DNA from: Laburnicola sp. R22_1
Taxonomy: Eukaryota; Ascomycota; Dothideomycetes; Pleosporales; Didymosphaeriaceae
DNA length: 64,000 nt
Direction of reading: 5' to 3'
NCBI GenBank assembly: GCA_014281115.1
Contig: JACONQ010000004.1
Coordinates: 3,100,001 to 3,164,000, forward strand
The position numbers were made by a program, and so were the translations under genes. Positions within the stretch are counted from its first letter, which is position 1. Every line of letters starts with the position of its first letter. Below are positions 36,831 to 47,207 of the stretch, piece after piece. The notes beneath the pieces are model-generated. The model searched no databases. It saw only the letters and a program-made list of their open reading frames with translations, and was not told the DNA's origin.

Positions 36831-38720
36831 TTAGCGCATCGGCGCCTTGCCTTTGCCTCGACTCTTTCGCTCATCGTCCGCATCAGGTGGAAACTGCACG
36901 CCCATTAATCCCATCAAATTACCCGCCGGTCCTGCCATTCCGACTTGGCCCTTGAAAGCTTTAAGCATGTTCTCGGCAAGGTTATAATCTTCGTCGAGCA
37001 CATCATCATCACTATTGTCTTCCTCTTCCTCAGGCAGCTCCTCTAATTTGGCCTTGCCCTTTCCTTTTGCTGACGTGGTCGATGGGTTAGCTTGGCCCTT
37101 GGCGCCCTGACCCTTTTGGCCCCGTTCAGGATTCAGGTCCAATGCGCCATGGCCAAATAACTCAGCCTCCATCATTTCCGAGAGTTTCCGGATTTCCTCG
37201 TCTTCCTCGAGATCAGCCTCTTCAGCAAGGGCCAGCTCGCGAGCATCATCGGTGAGGATGGCTTTTTCGGCGGCGGAGAGAGACATAAACTTCTCGTAAG
37301 CTTTCTCGTACTCGGCATACTCGACATCGGCATTCGCATCATCGCTTTCTTCGTCTCCGCTCTGACTGTCAGCTGACGCTGGGTCAGAATCCTCAGGATC
37401 TTCCCAGTCGCGGGCCTCGGCGTCAGAGTCATTATCCACATCCATAGGATCCAGTCCACCTGCGCCCTCAAGGCCGGCTTCGTCATCGTCCAAGAACGTA
37501 TTGAAGCGTTCCACCATCTTCTTCAGATTGTCCTGTGCATTCTTGTCGCCAAACCCATCGTTTCCGCCTTTGCCAGCCAACTCCCGTTCGAACTCGGCGA
37601 AGTCGATGTTCAACCAAGCTTCGTCATCGTCACGCTTGGGCCACGCCGCAATCTCAGCATCCGTTGGGAGAGCATCGTTGCCTGTGTCCAGATCCTCTAG
37701 GAGTAGCAGGATCTCACGTGCGGCTTTTTTGTTGGCGTATATCTCGTGTTTAACGAGCATTTCTACCCCTGCCGTTACTTTGGCACCTATCTCTGCTCTT
37801 TCCAGGGCCGTTCCCTCTTTCTCGAGCCCTCCCAAAGCGGCAGAATAGCGAGTAGGCGGGTCCCAGTTCTGGCCAAGGAGCTGCGCATATAAAATCCTCG
37901 TGAATCTTGTGCTGACTTCAACAAAATCCTCGGGAGGAAATGCAAGCGAGTTTTGAGGCGTTTTCGGTTCAAGCAAGCGTATAGAGACTGGATCTCGCAG
38001 GTAAAAGGCCTCTACGGCAGGCGAAATGTATGATGGGTTCAAATGCAGTATGTGAGCGACCTTCCGCGGCAAGGGCAGCGTGACATGATGCTGGTTCGTA
38101 GATATAGCTGCTGGATAGCCATTGAGACGATGGAAGGCCTCTTTCTCGATCTTGGGATAGTGTTGGGGCCGTGCTGGTGTTTGCTCGATGATAGACAAGG
38201 CTTCGACAAGCTCCAGCGGCGCTGGTGTTTCTCCTTTGGATAGCGGTATGACTAGGAGCCGACCGTGATTGATCCAGACTCTGGTTTCTGCAACCTCCGG
38301 GTTAAGCCAGTTCGGAAGAGCGTTAGCAGCTTCGATGAGCAGGAATTCGCCGTCTGTGTCATAAATTCTGATCCAAGCGTCCTTGAACTCTTTACTTAGC
38401 TCTCTCAGGAAGTACACAATCAACCACTCGTCGGCAACACTGTCGCCGTAGTTGGTGGTCCCTTTCAGCAGCCACCGCTTGTCCTCCCGGACAAGGTCAA
38501 GCTTGAAGGAGTCGCGCTGCCAAATATACTCTTTCAGAAACTTCTTTTCTAGAGCGGTTAGTGCGCGGTTGAACGCCTGTAGACGCTCCCTGGTTTGGAC
38601 ACCAGAGAGCTTGGAGTCGACGATGAAGACCATGTACTCTACGACGTCTTCGGGCAGCCGCTTCGGGAAGCCATCAAAGCCCTCGCCGAACCATTTCAGG
38701 TTGTCCTGGGGGATGTCCAT
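36831..38720 (-). CDS. SGT1/Ecdysoneless family protein
   Basis: The protein has 629 residues if started at ATG 38,720 (MDIPQDNLKWFGEGF). An upstream in-frame ATG at 38,873 would add 51 residues unlike the family, so I prefer the inner start. The N-terminal two thirds matches SGT1/ecdysoneless proteins: VEYMVFIVDSKL, the DEWLIVYFLRELSKEF block, then DTDGEFLLIEAANALPNWLNPEV and VWINHGRLLVIP. These are typical fold-defining stretches. The C-terminal third is very acidic (DPMDVDNDSDAEA, EEEEDNSDDD) and ends in a basic tail. In other eukaryotes the family acts in transcription and pre-mRNA splicing, in part with PRP8 and R2TP. That role is inferred here. No introns are seen. It is divergently paired with the next gene across about 318 bp. 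Confidence 0.9.
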   Translation of the reverse strand: MDIPQDNLKWFGEGFDGFPKRLPEDVVEYMVFIVDSKLSGVQTRERLQAFNRALTALEKKFLKEYIWQRDSFKLDLVREDKRWLLKGTTNYGDSVADEWLIVYFLRELSKEFKDAWIRIYDTDGEFLLIEAANALPNWLNPEVAETRVWINHGRLLVIPLSKGETPAPLELVEALSIIEQTPARPQHYPKIEKEAFHRLNGYPAAISTNQHHVTLPLPRKVAHILHLNPSYISPAVEAFYLRDPVSIRLLEPKTPQNSLAFPPEDFVEVSTRFTRILYAQLLGQNWDPPTRYSAALGGLEKEGTALERAEIGAKVTAGVEMLVKHEIYANKKAAREILLLLEDLDTGNDALPTDAEIAAWPKRDDDEAWLNIDFAEFERELAGKGGNDGFGDKNAQDNLKKMVERFNTFLDDDEAGLEGAGGLDPMDVDNDSDAEARDWEDPEDSDPASADSQSGDEESDDANADVEYAEYEKAYEKFMSLSAAEKAILTDDARELALAEEADLEEDEEIRKLSEMMEAELFGHGALDLNPERGQKGQGAKGQANPSTTSAKGKGKAKLEELPEEEEDNSDDDVLDEDYNLAENMLKAFKGQVGMAGPAGNLMGLMGVQFPPDADDERKSRGKGKAPMR

Positions 38721-39038
38721 GCAAGCAGCTGCAGGCGTGACAGCTACGCGTGAATGGAAAATGCGGTGCGTGAAGCCAAGTTTTCGGAGTGGCTGGAGTC
38801 CTGTGGCGCACCACCTGGGCACGTGCTGCTGCATCACATGACGTGCCTTGGCCGACGCGTCGCGCCTGCCCATCCCAGGTTAGCGCAGCTGCACCTGCTT
38901 CGGCACTGGTGCGGGCCTGCCGTGTTTGTTTACTTTTGCAATACACAAAGGTAGCAGGGCGTGTTCCTCTGCCATCCCGTGCGCACGCCGCAAATGCCCA
39001 TTTCTCTCGCTCATGACTTAGCAGGAGACATAGCTACC
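38721..39038. promoter_or_regulatory. Shared divergent promoter region
   Basis: The ~318-bp GC-rich gap between the starts of the SGT1/Ecd-like gene (leftward) and the Mto1-like gene (rightward) must hold both promoters. I see no clear TATA box, which suits housekeeping genes. Confidence 0.5.
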
Positions 39039-42000
39039 ATGGCCCACTACCTCGACACGCCGCGCACCGAGCGCGGCGACGCAACGCACATGAGCCAAAC
39101 CGGCGCCGACTTCAGCGAGCTCCCGTCTTTCCACGCACCGGCCGGCCGCGACAGCCTCTTCAAGCAGATGAATGGCGCGCGCACACCGCGGAATCCCCTT
39201 GCCGCCCTGCGGAATCCCGCCGCCAAAGCCGAATTCACGCCGCTGATGAAGAGCGCGACAGCAAACCGGACGCGGCAGGTGAACGGCCTGCTCAACGGCG
39301 GCGGCATTTCGACGCCGGCAGCGATGAAGCCTGGCTTCCAGATCAGCGGGACGCCACTGCCTGAAGCAAGCACAATGAATGTCATATCGAGCTCCTTCAG
39401 CGAATCGGGTATTGGCAGCGCCACACCAGTTCCTCAGGCCGACTCGAGCGATGTGAGCACACCTATGGCGCTGCCCAGAAGAGCTGAGGGAGAGCTGGAT
39501 AACGGCAATGGCAACATCCTAACGCTCAGGGAGCAGGAAGCTGTAAGTGCACCCACGCGGAGAGAATCTGGCAGGCGGCATGCTATTGGCGCGTGGTGTT
39601 TTTTCTCCGCAGCGTGCTAATACGAGATAGCGCCTCGCGCAAATAGACAAGGAAAACTTCGGCCTCAAACTGAAGATCCACTTCCTGGAGGGGAATCTTG
39701 CAAAGATGGGACCCGATATCAACAGGGTTGCCCTGGAAGAGAACATCACCCTCAAAACAGAGAAGGTGCAGATGGTGCGCGATCTCAGCAAGTACTCCAA
39801 AGATCTCAAGACCGCAGAAAAAGCCCTCGACACCTATCGACAGCAGCTGAAAGAATACGCCGAAAAGGTCAAGCGACGCCACGTCGATGAAGGCATGCGC
39901 GAAGAAATGGAGGAGCTACGGCAATTGGCTGAGGAGCGTGCAGCCGAAATAGAGCGGTTGGAAGACAAGCTTGAGGAGGCGCGAGAGGAACAGGACGAAT
40001 TTGAGAAGGTTAATGCCGAACTGGACGAGAAGAAGGCCGAGCTTGGGGACAGAGATCGACTGCTGGATGAATACGAGGCCAAGATCGACAAGCTAGAGGA
40101 AGAACTGAAGGCCGCAGGTGCAGATGACGCTGCAGTGGAGGAGAAGGATCGCCAATTGGAGGAACGAGCCCAAAAGATCAACGACCTTGAGGTGCAACTG
40201 CATTCGCTTGAGCAGTCCAGAGGAACTGATGCAGAAGAGAAAGAGCGACAGTTGGAAGAGCAGGCGCAGAGAATCAAGGACCTAGGGGCCCAGCTACGTT
40301 CGCTTGAGCAATCTAGAGATGCGGGTGCAGATGAGAAGAACCGTCATATCGAGCAGCAGGTGGAGAAAATCGAGGATCTGGAGGAAGAACTCAAAGCAGT
40401 AATCCGCTCCAAAGATGCCGAAATTGATACGCTGCAGGACAAGCTCGATTCCGCGTCTGAGGGCAGGAGCCAGGAATTGCGCCAATTAGAACAGGATTTG
40501 GAGGACGCCGAGAAGCGGCTCAGCGACGTAGAAGATGAAAAGCGGCAAGAAATATCCCTACTCGAAAAGGACTTACAGTCTCTTCAACGCGAGAAGGATA
40601 TGGAAATCAAGTCATTGCAGCGGAAACTACAGTCGCTCGAAGGGGAGAGGCAGACCGAGCTGGACGCTCTGCATGAGCGATTACAGCTCGCGGAATCGCA
40701 AGGAGACGGCCAGGTTCAGCTTGCGCAACAGGCTGCTCGCGAGGCGCAACAAAATGTCCTCGACGTTATCCGCGAGAAGAACGTCGAGATTCAGCTTCTA
40801 CAGTCTAGGGTGGATGATGCTGAGATCAAAGTCGATGAGCTCGATAATTGTCGCAAACAGCTTCAGGACGCGATGCAGCAAGTCACGCGCTTAAAGCACG
40901 AAACCTCAACATATGAACAGAAAGTGCAGCAACTCCAGAAGACACTGGCCCAAAAGGATCGCGAGCTGGACAGCTTTGAGAAGGTCCGCCGGGAACGGGA
41001 TGATGCCACTCAGGAGATCAATGGTCTCCGATCGAACCTTTCTAGCAAGGACGCTCAAGTCGACGCCCTGCATAAAACGACCCGTGAACGTGATGCGCTT
41101 TCCAGGCAGCTTTCCGACCTCAATCAAGAGCTTGGTGATGCAGCACAGGAGGTTGAGGATCTGCGATCTGCTCTCTCTAGCAAGGATACGCTGATCGAAA
41201 CTTTGCGAAAAGCAAGTCGAGAACGAGACACACTTGCTCGGGATCTCGACAGCTTGCGTCAGGAACGTGATAGCGCCAGCGAGGATGCTCGTCATCTGCG
41301 TACAGCTATGTCGAGTAAAGACGGCCAAATTGAAGCTCTTCAAAAAGTCACCCACGAACGCGATGCGCTGTCGCGTGATCTCTCCAATTTACAATCTTCG
41401 CTTCAGTCTCGCGAACGCGATATGCTGAATCTCCAGAAGAAGATCGAATCTCACGGGACCGCACTCCAGGAGCTCAAGACCCAATTGAGCGACCGTACCC
41501 GAGACCTGGAAACTGCACGACGAACGCTATCGGAACGCGATGCCGAGTTAGATGCTCTGAGAAACCACGCGGATGAGCCAGGTACACAGCTTGATGCTAT
41601 GCAGGGTCTGGTCCGCGAGCGGGATGACGAGCTGGAGACGTTGCGGACAGAGATGAATGCTCATAAAGGCGAAGTCGAGGCTCTGCAGCGCTTGGCCGAG
41701 GAACGACTTGCAGCCTTGGAAGAACTCAAGGACAAAATGGAGCGGGAGAAGCAAGACTTGGACGACGAAATTGACGTCCTACAAGAACAGGTGGATGAAG
41801 TCAGTGACGAGAAGACATCGTTGGAGGAAAAGATCTCAGTGCTTGAGTCAATGCTTCGCGACAAGGAAAGCGAGCAGAGAGCCTTCCATGACGAGTCTAA
41901 AGCTGCTCGGCGGGAGCAAGAAACCGCGTTGAAGGAAAAGATACGAACACTTGAGTCTAGCGTTCGCGACAAAGAGTCTCAGCATCGCAGGCTTCAGTCT

Positions 42001-42627
42001 GAATTCAAAGCCTCCCAGCGCGACCAAAGCTCAGCGTTCAAACAACAGCTTGGTGATCTTCAGTCGCAATTACGTGAGAAGGAGAGTCAACACCGCCTCT
42101 TACAAGCTTCAATCAAAGCAATCCAACAAAAAGCTACGAACGAAGCCATGGACCTAGATGCCCAGAGCCAAGCTCTTGAAAAACGCCACGCCAAAGAACT
42201 CAACGGGCTCGCAAAACAGATTCAGTATCTTCGCGCCCGCTGCGCCCGCGCCGAGGGCTTCCGCGAATCGCTGGGTTACCAGAAACGCTTCTTCCTCATG
42301 ATGATTGAAGTGTACAACCAATGGCAAGTCTCCTTGTATATTCCTCTGCGCTTGCCAACCCACTAACACGCCCGTAGTAACCAAGAGGACCTGCATCTCA
42401 TCTCCGAAATGGGCATCACGCCAGACGTGTCGATTCACGCGAAGAAACCTACGCTCAAAGCTGCGGGTCTAGCGGTTGTTGCGGCGCTAAGGATGAAGAG
42501 GCTCAGTGAAGGGTGGGCCGCGAACCGGAAGGTGCATGCGCAGCTTGTCAAGTCGTTGGAGGGCATGAAAAGGAGGAGCGGGAGGACGGCGCTGGGCGGA
42601 GGACATCAGTTGAGGATAACAAGGTAG
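39039..42627 (+). CDS. mto1: Mto1/ApsB-like microtubule-organising-centre protein
   Basis: The gene has three exons: 39,039-39,542, 39,631-42,323 and 42,378-42,627, encoding 1,148 residues. The ATG has a good context (ACCATGG). The first intron is GTAAGT...GATAG in phase 0. The joined sequence LREQEARLAQIDKENFGLKLKIH (about residues 163-185) is the centrosomin motif 1 that binds gamma-tubulin complexes. A long coiled coil of heptads follows, to about residue 1,050. The end carries the Mto2-binding-type motif KRFFLMMIEVYNQ, then CNQEDLHLISEMGI, which is formed only by splicing the second intron as a GC-AG intron (GCAAGT...CACTAAC...GTAG, 54 nt). Known relatives recruit microtubule nucleation to spindle pole bodies and septa. 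Function is inferred from motifs. Confidence 0.92.
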
Positions 42628-43355
42628 ACGGGAGATGACAGTATGAGCCTTGGCTTTGTTGGCATGTTGTTAAGCGTTGGGGCGTTCTGGTATTATTAAG
42701 CATGGTTTGGTGTTGTTTGCATCTGTGTATTCAACGGGTGTTCTGAATGGATGTGGGAGGAATGAATGAATTGTTCTGCGCTGTCGTGGGGATGATTATC
42801 AGGCTCTTGATGACTAATGTGTGGTGCTCAGTTAGTTCGACTTATCTATCGTAGCAGGTATTGTTGACTCGTTTGTTTGCTAGGGTATGGGGAGAAACCT
42901 CACTGTTGATGGGACGTCGTATGCCAAATCTCACGATTGATACCTTGCATAATAGTCACCCTATATACAACTTGTAATATACATGGAGTGGTTTATGGCG
43001 TGGTTTGAATCAGCTAAGGTCCTACAAGGTGAGAATGGCAGAGTGTTGTGTGCTGTTAAGTTTTGTACCCTGCGAAAGGTTTACCTAACTATACACCGAA
43101 TAATTAATGTTTACAGTGTTCGTGCGGGGCAGGCTCATGATGTGAGCAAAGCTGATTCTGGTGATTGGAGATGCAATCTTTAACCCGAGGACATGATATT
43201 AAAGGAGCAGGCGAGCTAGTGACCCCGTATCAAATCCCAACATATGCCATAACGACGCCATACTCAAAACTCCTTCCTTCCGTCCACCTACAAGAAACTT
43301 CAATTTAGCAACCCTAAGCTCCGCACACAAGCCATTCATTACGGGCCCTCCCATC
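42628..43355. other. Convergent intergenic region
   Basis: These are the 3' flanks of the Mto1-like gene and the P450. I see no gene or notable repeat. Confidence 0.6.
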
Positions 43356-45213
43356 CTAGCTCTTATACCTCGGCGTCAGCTTCACATCCAAAGCGCCCAC
43401 ACTCAACGTAAAAGCATCCCTCGACTTCCTCACCACCGCCTCACCCATATCGCCGGCAAACTCAATCTCAAACGACCTGAGCAAATTCGCAGTAACCGTC
43501 CGCATCTCAAACATGGCCAGCTTCTGGCCCACGCAGTTATACACCCCCGTAGAAAAAGGCATAAAAGCGCGCTTATCCTGCACATACTCGGGCGCTTCGT
43601 CGGTCCAACGCTCGGGCATGAATTCCAGTGGAGAACGGAAGTAGCGCTCGTCGCGCTGGAGCGTGTGCATCGGCATCCACACGATGGTCTCGCCGGGGAT
43701 GTAGCGGCCGTCGGGGAGCGTGAGGCCTTGAGGAGGTGTTTCGCGGGATACGCCTGAGGGGACGGGGGGGTGGAGACGGAGCGATTCGTTGATGGCGCCG
43801 TCGAGGTGGGGGCAGGTGGCGAGGTCTTCGGCGTCAAGGAAGGATTTCTCGGGGGCGATTTTGTCGACGGTGTTGCGGAGTTTGAGTTGTGCGTCTTGGT
43901 GGGTGCAGAGTTCCCATATGAGCCAGGTGAGGGTTGAGTGCGTGGTGTCACTGTGTGCGTACGTTGGTTATGGTTCGCGAAGCAGGGATAGGGGGGTGGG
44001 GGTAACGTACCTTCCAGCGACGATCATCAGACGGGTATCGGCGCCCATTCCGCGTGGTATTTCGTCACTATCGGGATCGATGAGGTGGCTAAGCACGTCG
44101 GGTTCTGCTGGTGTCATCTATGATGTTGTCAGCGTCGCGAATTTCTGAGGACACGACTGACGCACCTTCTTCCGCTCGACCGAGACTTCATTGGACCACT
44201 TTATGAACATCATGAAATCCCTTATTAAAAAGCTATGCCCCATCATGATATTCAGAAGCCATGGTAGATGTCCGAATACGCTCGTAATCGCCATACTCGC
44301 ATGCATCATGGCAATAATGTCGTCCTCTTTCCCCTTCTCCATCATGCCGAAACTGCGGTTGAACCCGACGTCGCCCATGAGATCAAAGGTATAGTAGCCG
44401 AGCCAGCTCGAGATACGGATAGCCGGTTCTTCGACACGCTCTTTAAGTTTATCGATGAGCACACGCGCGTGTCGATTGAGTCGCGGCTCGTATTCCCGCA
44501 GCTCTTTGGCACTGAATGCGCGGTCCCAGTCTTTGCGGCGCTCTTTGTGTTCTTTCTTGTCGCGCGTCGTGTGCAAAGAAGAGCCTTCCACTTGGCGGGT
44601 CACGGAGTACCATGAGCTCTTTCGGCACTTGGACAAGGCGCCGTGGATGAGTGGAACCGCATCTACGTTTGCGACGCTGAGTTCGCGCGGACCCGTGCGA
44701 ATGATGTCTGTCTTGTACTCCTTGTGCCATCTCTCAACAATATCTACGTGGGGGGGAGATGCGAAGTCAGTTTTTGTCCAATGCGCATTTTGGGAATGCC
44801 TACTTACTGTATAGCTGGTAATTGCCGATCACTTGACTCGCGGTGTAGAGTTTGGCGAGACGAGCACCGAAAGGGCCAGGGAACTGGTCAAGATCAGCAT
44901 CTATCTTTTCCATACTGCAATGACCATATCTTACCTTACGCAGACGGTGGAAGAACGCCCGGTAAATGAGAATACTCGTCGTCAACGTCCCCAGATAGAA
45001 GGCAGCTGCCGTTGCCACGATCTGGAAAGCCGCAATCAAAGAGCCAATCCTGGGATCAACCACATACTCAAAAGCTACCAGGGCGGCAAAAGCGATGGCT
45101 CCACCTGACAATAGAATATTGGTTCGTTCTTCCCACTCGCCAGAATTCAGAACAAAGTGGGAGAGTAGACCGAGCGATGCGGCCACTGTCTTGCTGCGAA
45201 GAAGATCCGCCAT
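43356..45213 (-). CDS. Cytochrome P450 monooxygenase with multi-pass N-terminus
   Basis: Five exons on the minus strand: 44,935-45,213, 44,808-44,883, 44,166-44,743, 44,011-44,117 and 43,356-43,950, giving 544 residues. The first intron is 51 nt, lacks stops and keeps the frame, so it looks coding, but GTAAGA, TGCTGATC and CAG and the restored FFHRLRKFPGPFGARL show it is an intron. The N-terminus holds about three membrane segments, as in the fungal P450 group around tryprostatin B 6-hydroxylase. Marks of the fold are AGSDTTHST (I helix), ESLR (E402, R405), PERW (about 459) and the haem loop FSTGVYNCVGQ with Cys486. It probably sits in the ER and works with P450 reductase. The substrate is unknown. 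The nearest gene on the same strand is the repeat-protein gene 1.1 kb upstream. Confidence 0.93.
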
Positions 45214-45551
45214 GGTTGAGTTGAGGTATGATTCTCCTTGTTGCGAGTGTACAGGCCGTATTTAGAGACCGTGGAAAACTACATATATGTAAATGATATT
45301 CGACGCGCCGAAGATGAGTCGGACTAATCGCAGTGTACGTGCTGATCGGTAGCACGATGCCCCGCGCTCATCAATCAGACACCCCATAAAAAAATCGCTA
45401 GTTTCACGCTAAAAAGTCCAAGAAACTCTTGGAAACTCCTAGACTAATAAGACGCCAGCGCTAAGGTACAGCTAATATAAAAGAAGACTTCGCGCACTCT
45501 TAGTATATAGTATAGCGCTATTATATATTATTAGTTAACTACTTAGAAGTA
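45214..45551. other. P450 upstream region and AT-rich margin
   Basis: The first ~150 bp are balanced in composition and should include the P450 promoter. From 45,390 the DNA turns AT-rich and leads into the foldback element. No gene is seen. Confidence 0.5.
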
Positions 45552-45839
45552 GAATAATAAAGGCTTTTATTTTAAATAATATGGTAAAAAAAGTAGAGCC
45601 CCCTACTTAGTAATTAAAAAGAGCGTAAAAAGGGAATTATAAAAAGCGTATAGCGCTATTATAGAAACCTATAGACGTACTAGAAAAAACGCTATAAAAT
45701 AAAGGTATAGCTAATAAGAGGTTAATTATATAATTTAAGCTTTTTTTTATAATTATCTTTTTTACACTCTTTTTAATTACTAAGTAGAAGGCTCTAATTT
45801 TTATTATTATATTATTTAAGATAAAAGCCTTTATTGTTC
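45552..45839. mobile_element. Foldback/MITE-like element
   Basis: This ~288-bp unit has long imperfect inverted arms of about 95 bp. The left arm begins GAATAATAAAGGCTTTTAT and the right arm ends ATAAAAGCCTTTATTGTTC. Each arm contains GAGCCCCCTACTTAG or its variant and TTAGTAATTAAAAAGAG. The middle is AT-rich and non-coding. Single arms occur at 803-856, 32,448-32,520 and 32,570-32,650. No clear target duplication was identified. It sits between the P450 and the repeat-protein gene. Confidence 0.7.
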
Positions 45840-46323
45840 ATAGTTAACGCAGTTGTAAGTTAGTGGGTATAGCCACAGCCTTAGGCGACTCGCTTTCGCT
45901 CAGTAATCCACGGACGAATTGCGGGAAAACAACCATCCGCGGTATCCACGGACTGCGAGACAAAGCTGCCAACAGTACCCAGTGATTGCGGAGTTAAGAG
46001 GCTTCAACGGTGTGACGGATTCCGGACGAAGAGCTTCTAACGGCACGTCTTGAAATGCATCACTGCTTATACATGCCATACTTGATTTGCAAGTGTCCAA
46101 AACGAATGCGCCTCGCCTACCCTTCTATTCAAAATATATACGCTAACCTACAAATCCACACTCGCAGAGCATGTCGCATACATAGAACATAGCAAACCAA
46201 AGATCCCCATCAAGAGCAATCAAATGCTCGTCTCCTGCTCTTCTGCATAGCGCAGTTGGAACGAGTCACTCCAGCACTGGCATTGGCGTTGGCATTGGCG
46301 CCTGCAGCAGCCTCGTTCTTTGC
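45840..46323. other. Intergenic, 3' of the repeat-protein gene
   Basis: I see no gene. The GCATAGCGCAGTTGGAACGA stretch at 46,245 resembles a tRNA A box, but no tRNA fold follows. Confidence 0.5.
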
Positions 46324-47207
46324 CTAAGCATTTGCTTTCCCCTTTCCACCCTTTCCACCCTTTCCACCTCGACCCTTGTGGTGCCTCTTCTGGTTGCCCT
46401 GAGCCTGGTTCGCGTCGTCGGCACAGTCACTGGCGTCCGCAGCAGCGTTATCCATCTGAGCATTGGCGTTACCGCCCTGGCCCTTGTGGTGGCGCTTTTG
46501 GTTTTGGGCAGCGCAGTTCGTTCCAGCGGCGGCTTGGCCAGCGTTGCTGTTCGCTTGATCGGCGTTGTTGTTCATTTGGCCAGCGGCGGCATTGTTGTCT
46601 GCTTGACCAGCGTTGTTGTCTGCTTGACCACCGACGGCGTTGTTGTTTTGACCCCCAGCAGCGTTGCCATTGCCCTGAGCATTCGCGTTTCCTCCCATGC
46701 CCTTGTGGTGTCGCTTCTGGTTGGCTTGAGCCGCCTGACCAGCGCAGTCGTCCGCCGCAGCACCAGCGGCATTGTTGTTCATGTGGGCATTGGCATTGCC
46801 ACCTTGACCCTTGTGATGCCTCTTCTGGTTCTGAGCAGCGCAGTTGTTGCCCGTAGCCGCAGCGGCACCCGTAGCTGCGTTCGCGGAGGCAGCATTTCCG
46901 GCGTTGCCGTCTTGGTTGGCGTTGGCGTTGGCGTTGGCAGCAGCATTTCCATTGCCTTTACCTTTACCTCCCATGCCCTTGTGATGGCGAGACATCAGAA
47001 TGCCGTCGGCAGCACGTGCATAGAGGCTGGCAACGTTGGTTGAACCACCCTGGGATGACTTAGCTCTTGAAGACTAGAACATGCTGGACTTTGACTGACA
47101 ACATGGCGGGCAGACAACGCGGTCTTCAAATCAACAGGCTCAGCAATAGCCGGTGCAGCAGCCATAAGGCCAAAGACAAAAGCAGACGTAACAGTGGAGA
47201 AGTACAT
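46324..47207 (-). CDS. Secreted Kex2-processed repeat protein (His/Gly/Asn-rich)
   Basis: Two exons, 47,100-47,207 and 46,324-47,049, are joined over a 50-nt intron (GTCAGT...GAGCTAAGTC...CCCAG) and encode 277 residues. Residues 1-22 are a signal peptide (FVFGLMAAAPAIAEP). After a linker come five segments that start HHKGxGG at residues 58, 114, 150, 223 and 259. The last four follow directly after a Lys-Arg pair, the site cut by Kex2, and the first follows Ser-Arg. Segments are 56, 36, 73, 36 and 19 residues long, rich in Asn, Ala, Gly and Gln, and the first four have one Cys each. The layout fits fungal Kex2-processed precursors that release several related peptides. No known family is recognised. 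The product could also be an unprocessed wall or matrix protein. Confidence 0.8.

Noticed and set aside
38721..38873. 51-residue N-terminal extension of the SGT1/Ecd-like protein
   Set aside because: The extension has no family likeness. The inner ATG at 38,720 gives MDIPQDNLKWFGEGF, a better start, although the outer one cannot be excluded.
46237..46280. tRNA-like A box (TAGCGCAGTTGG)
   Set aside because: No anticodon stem, no T-arm and no acceptor stem can be formed nearby.
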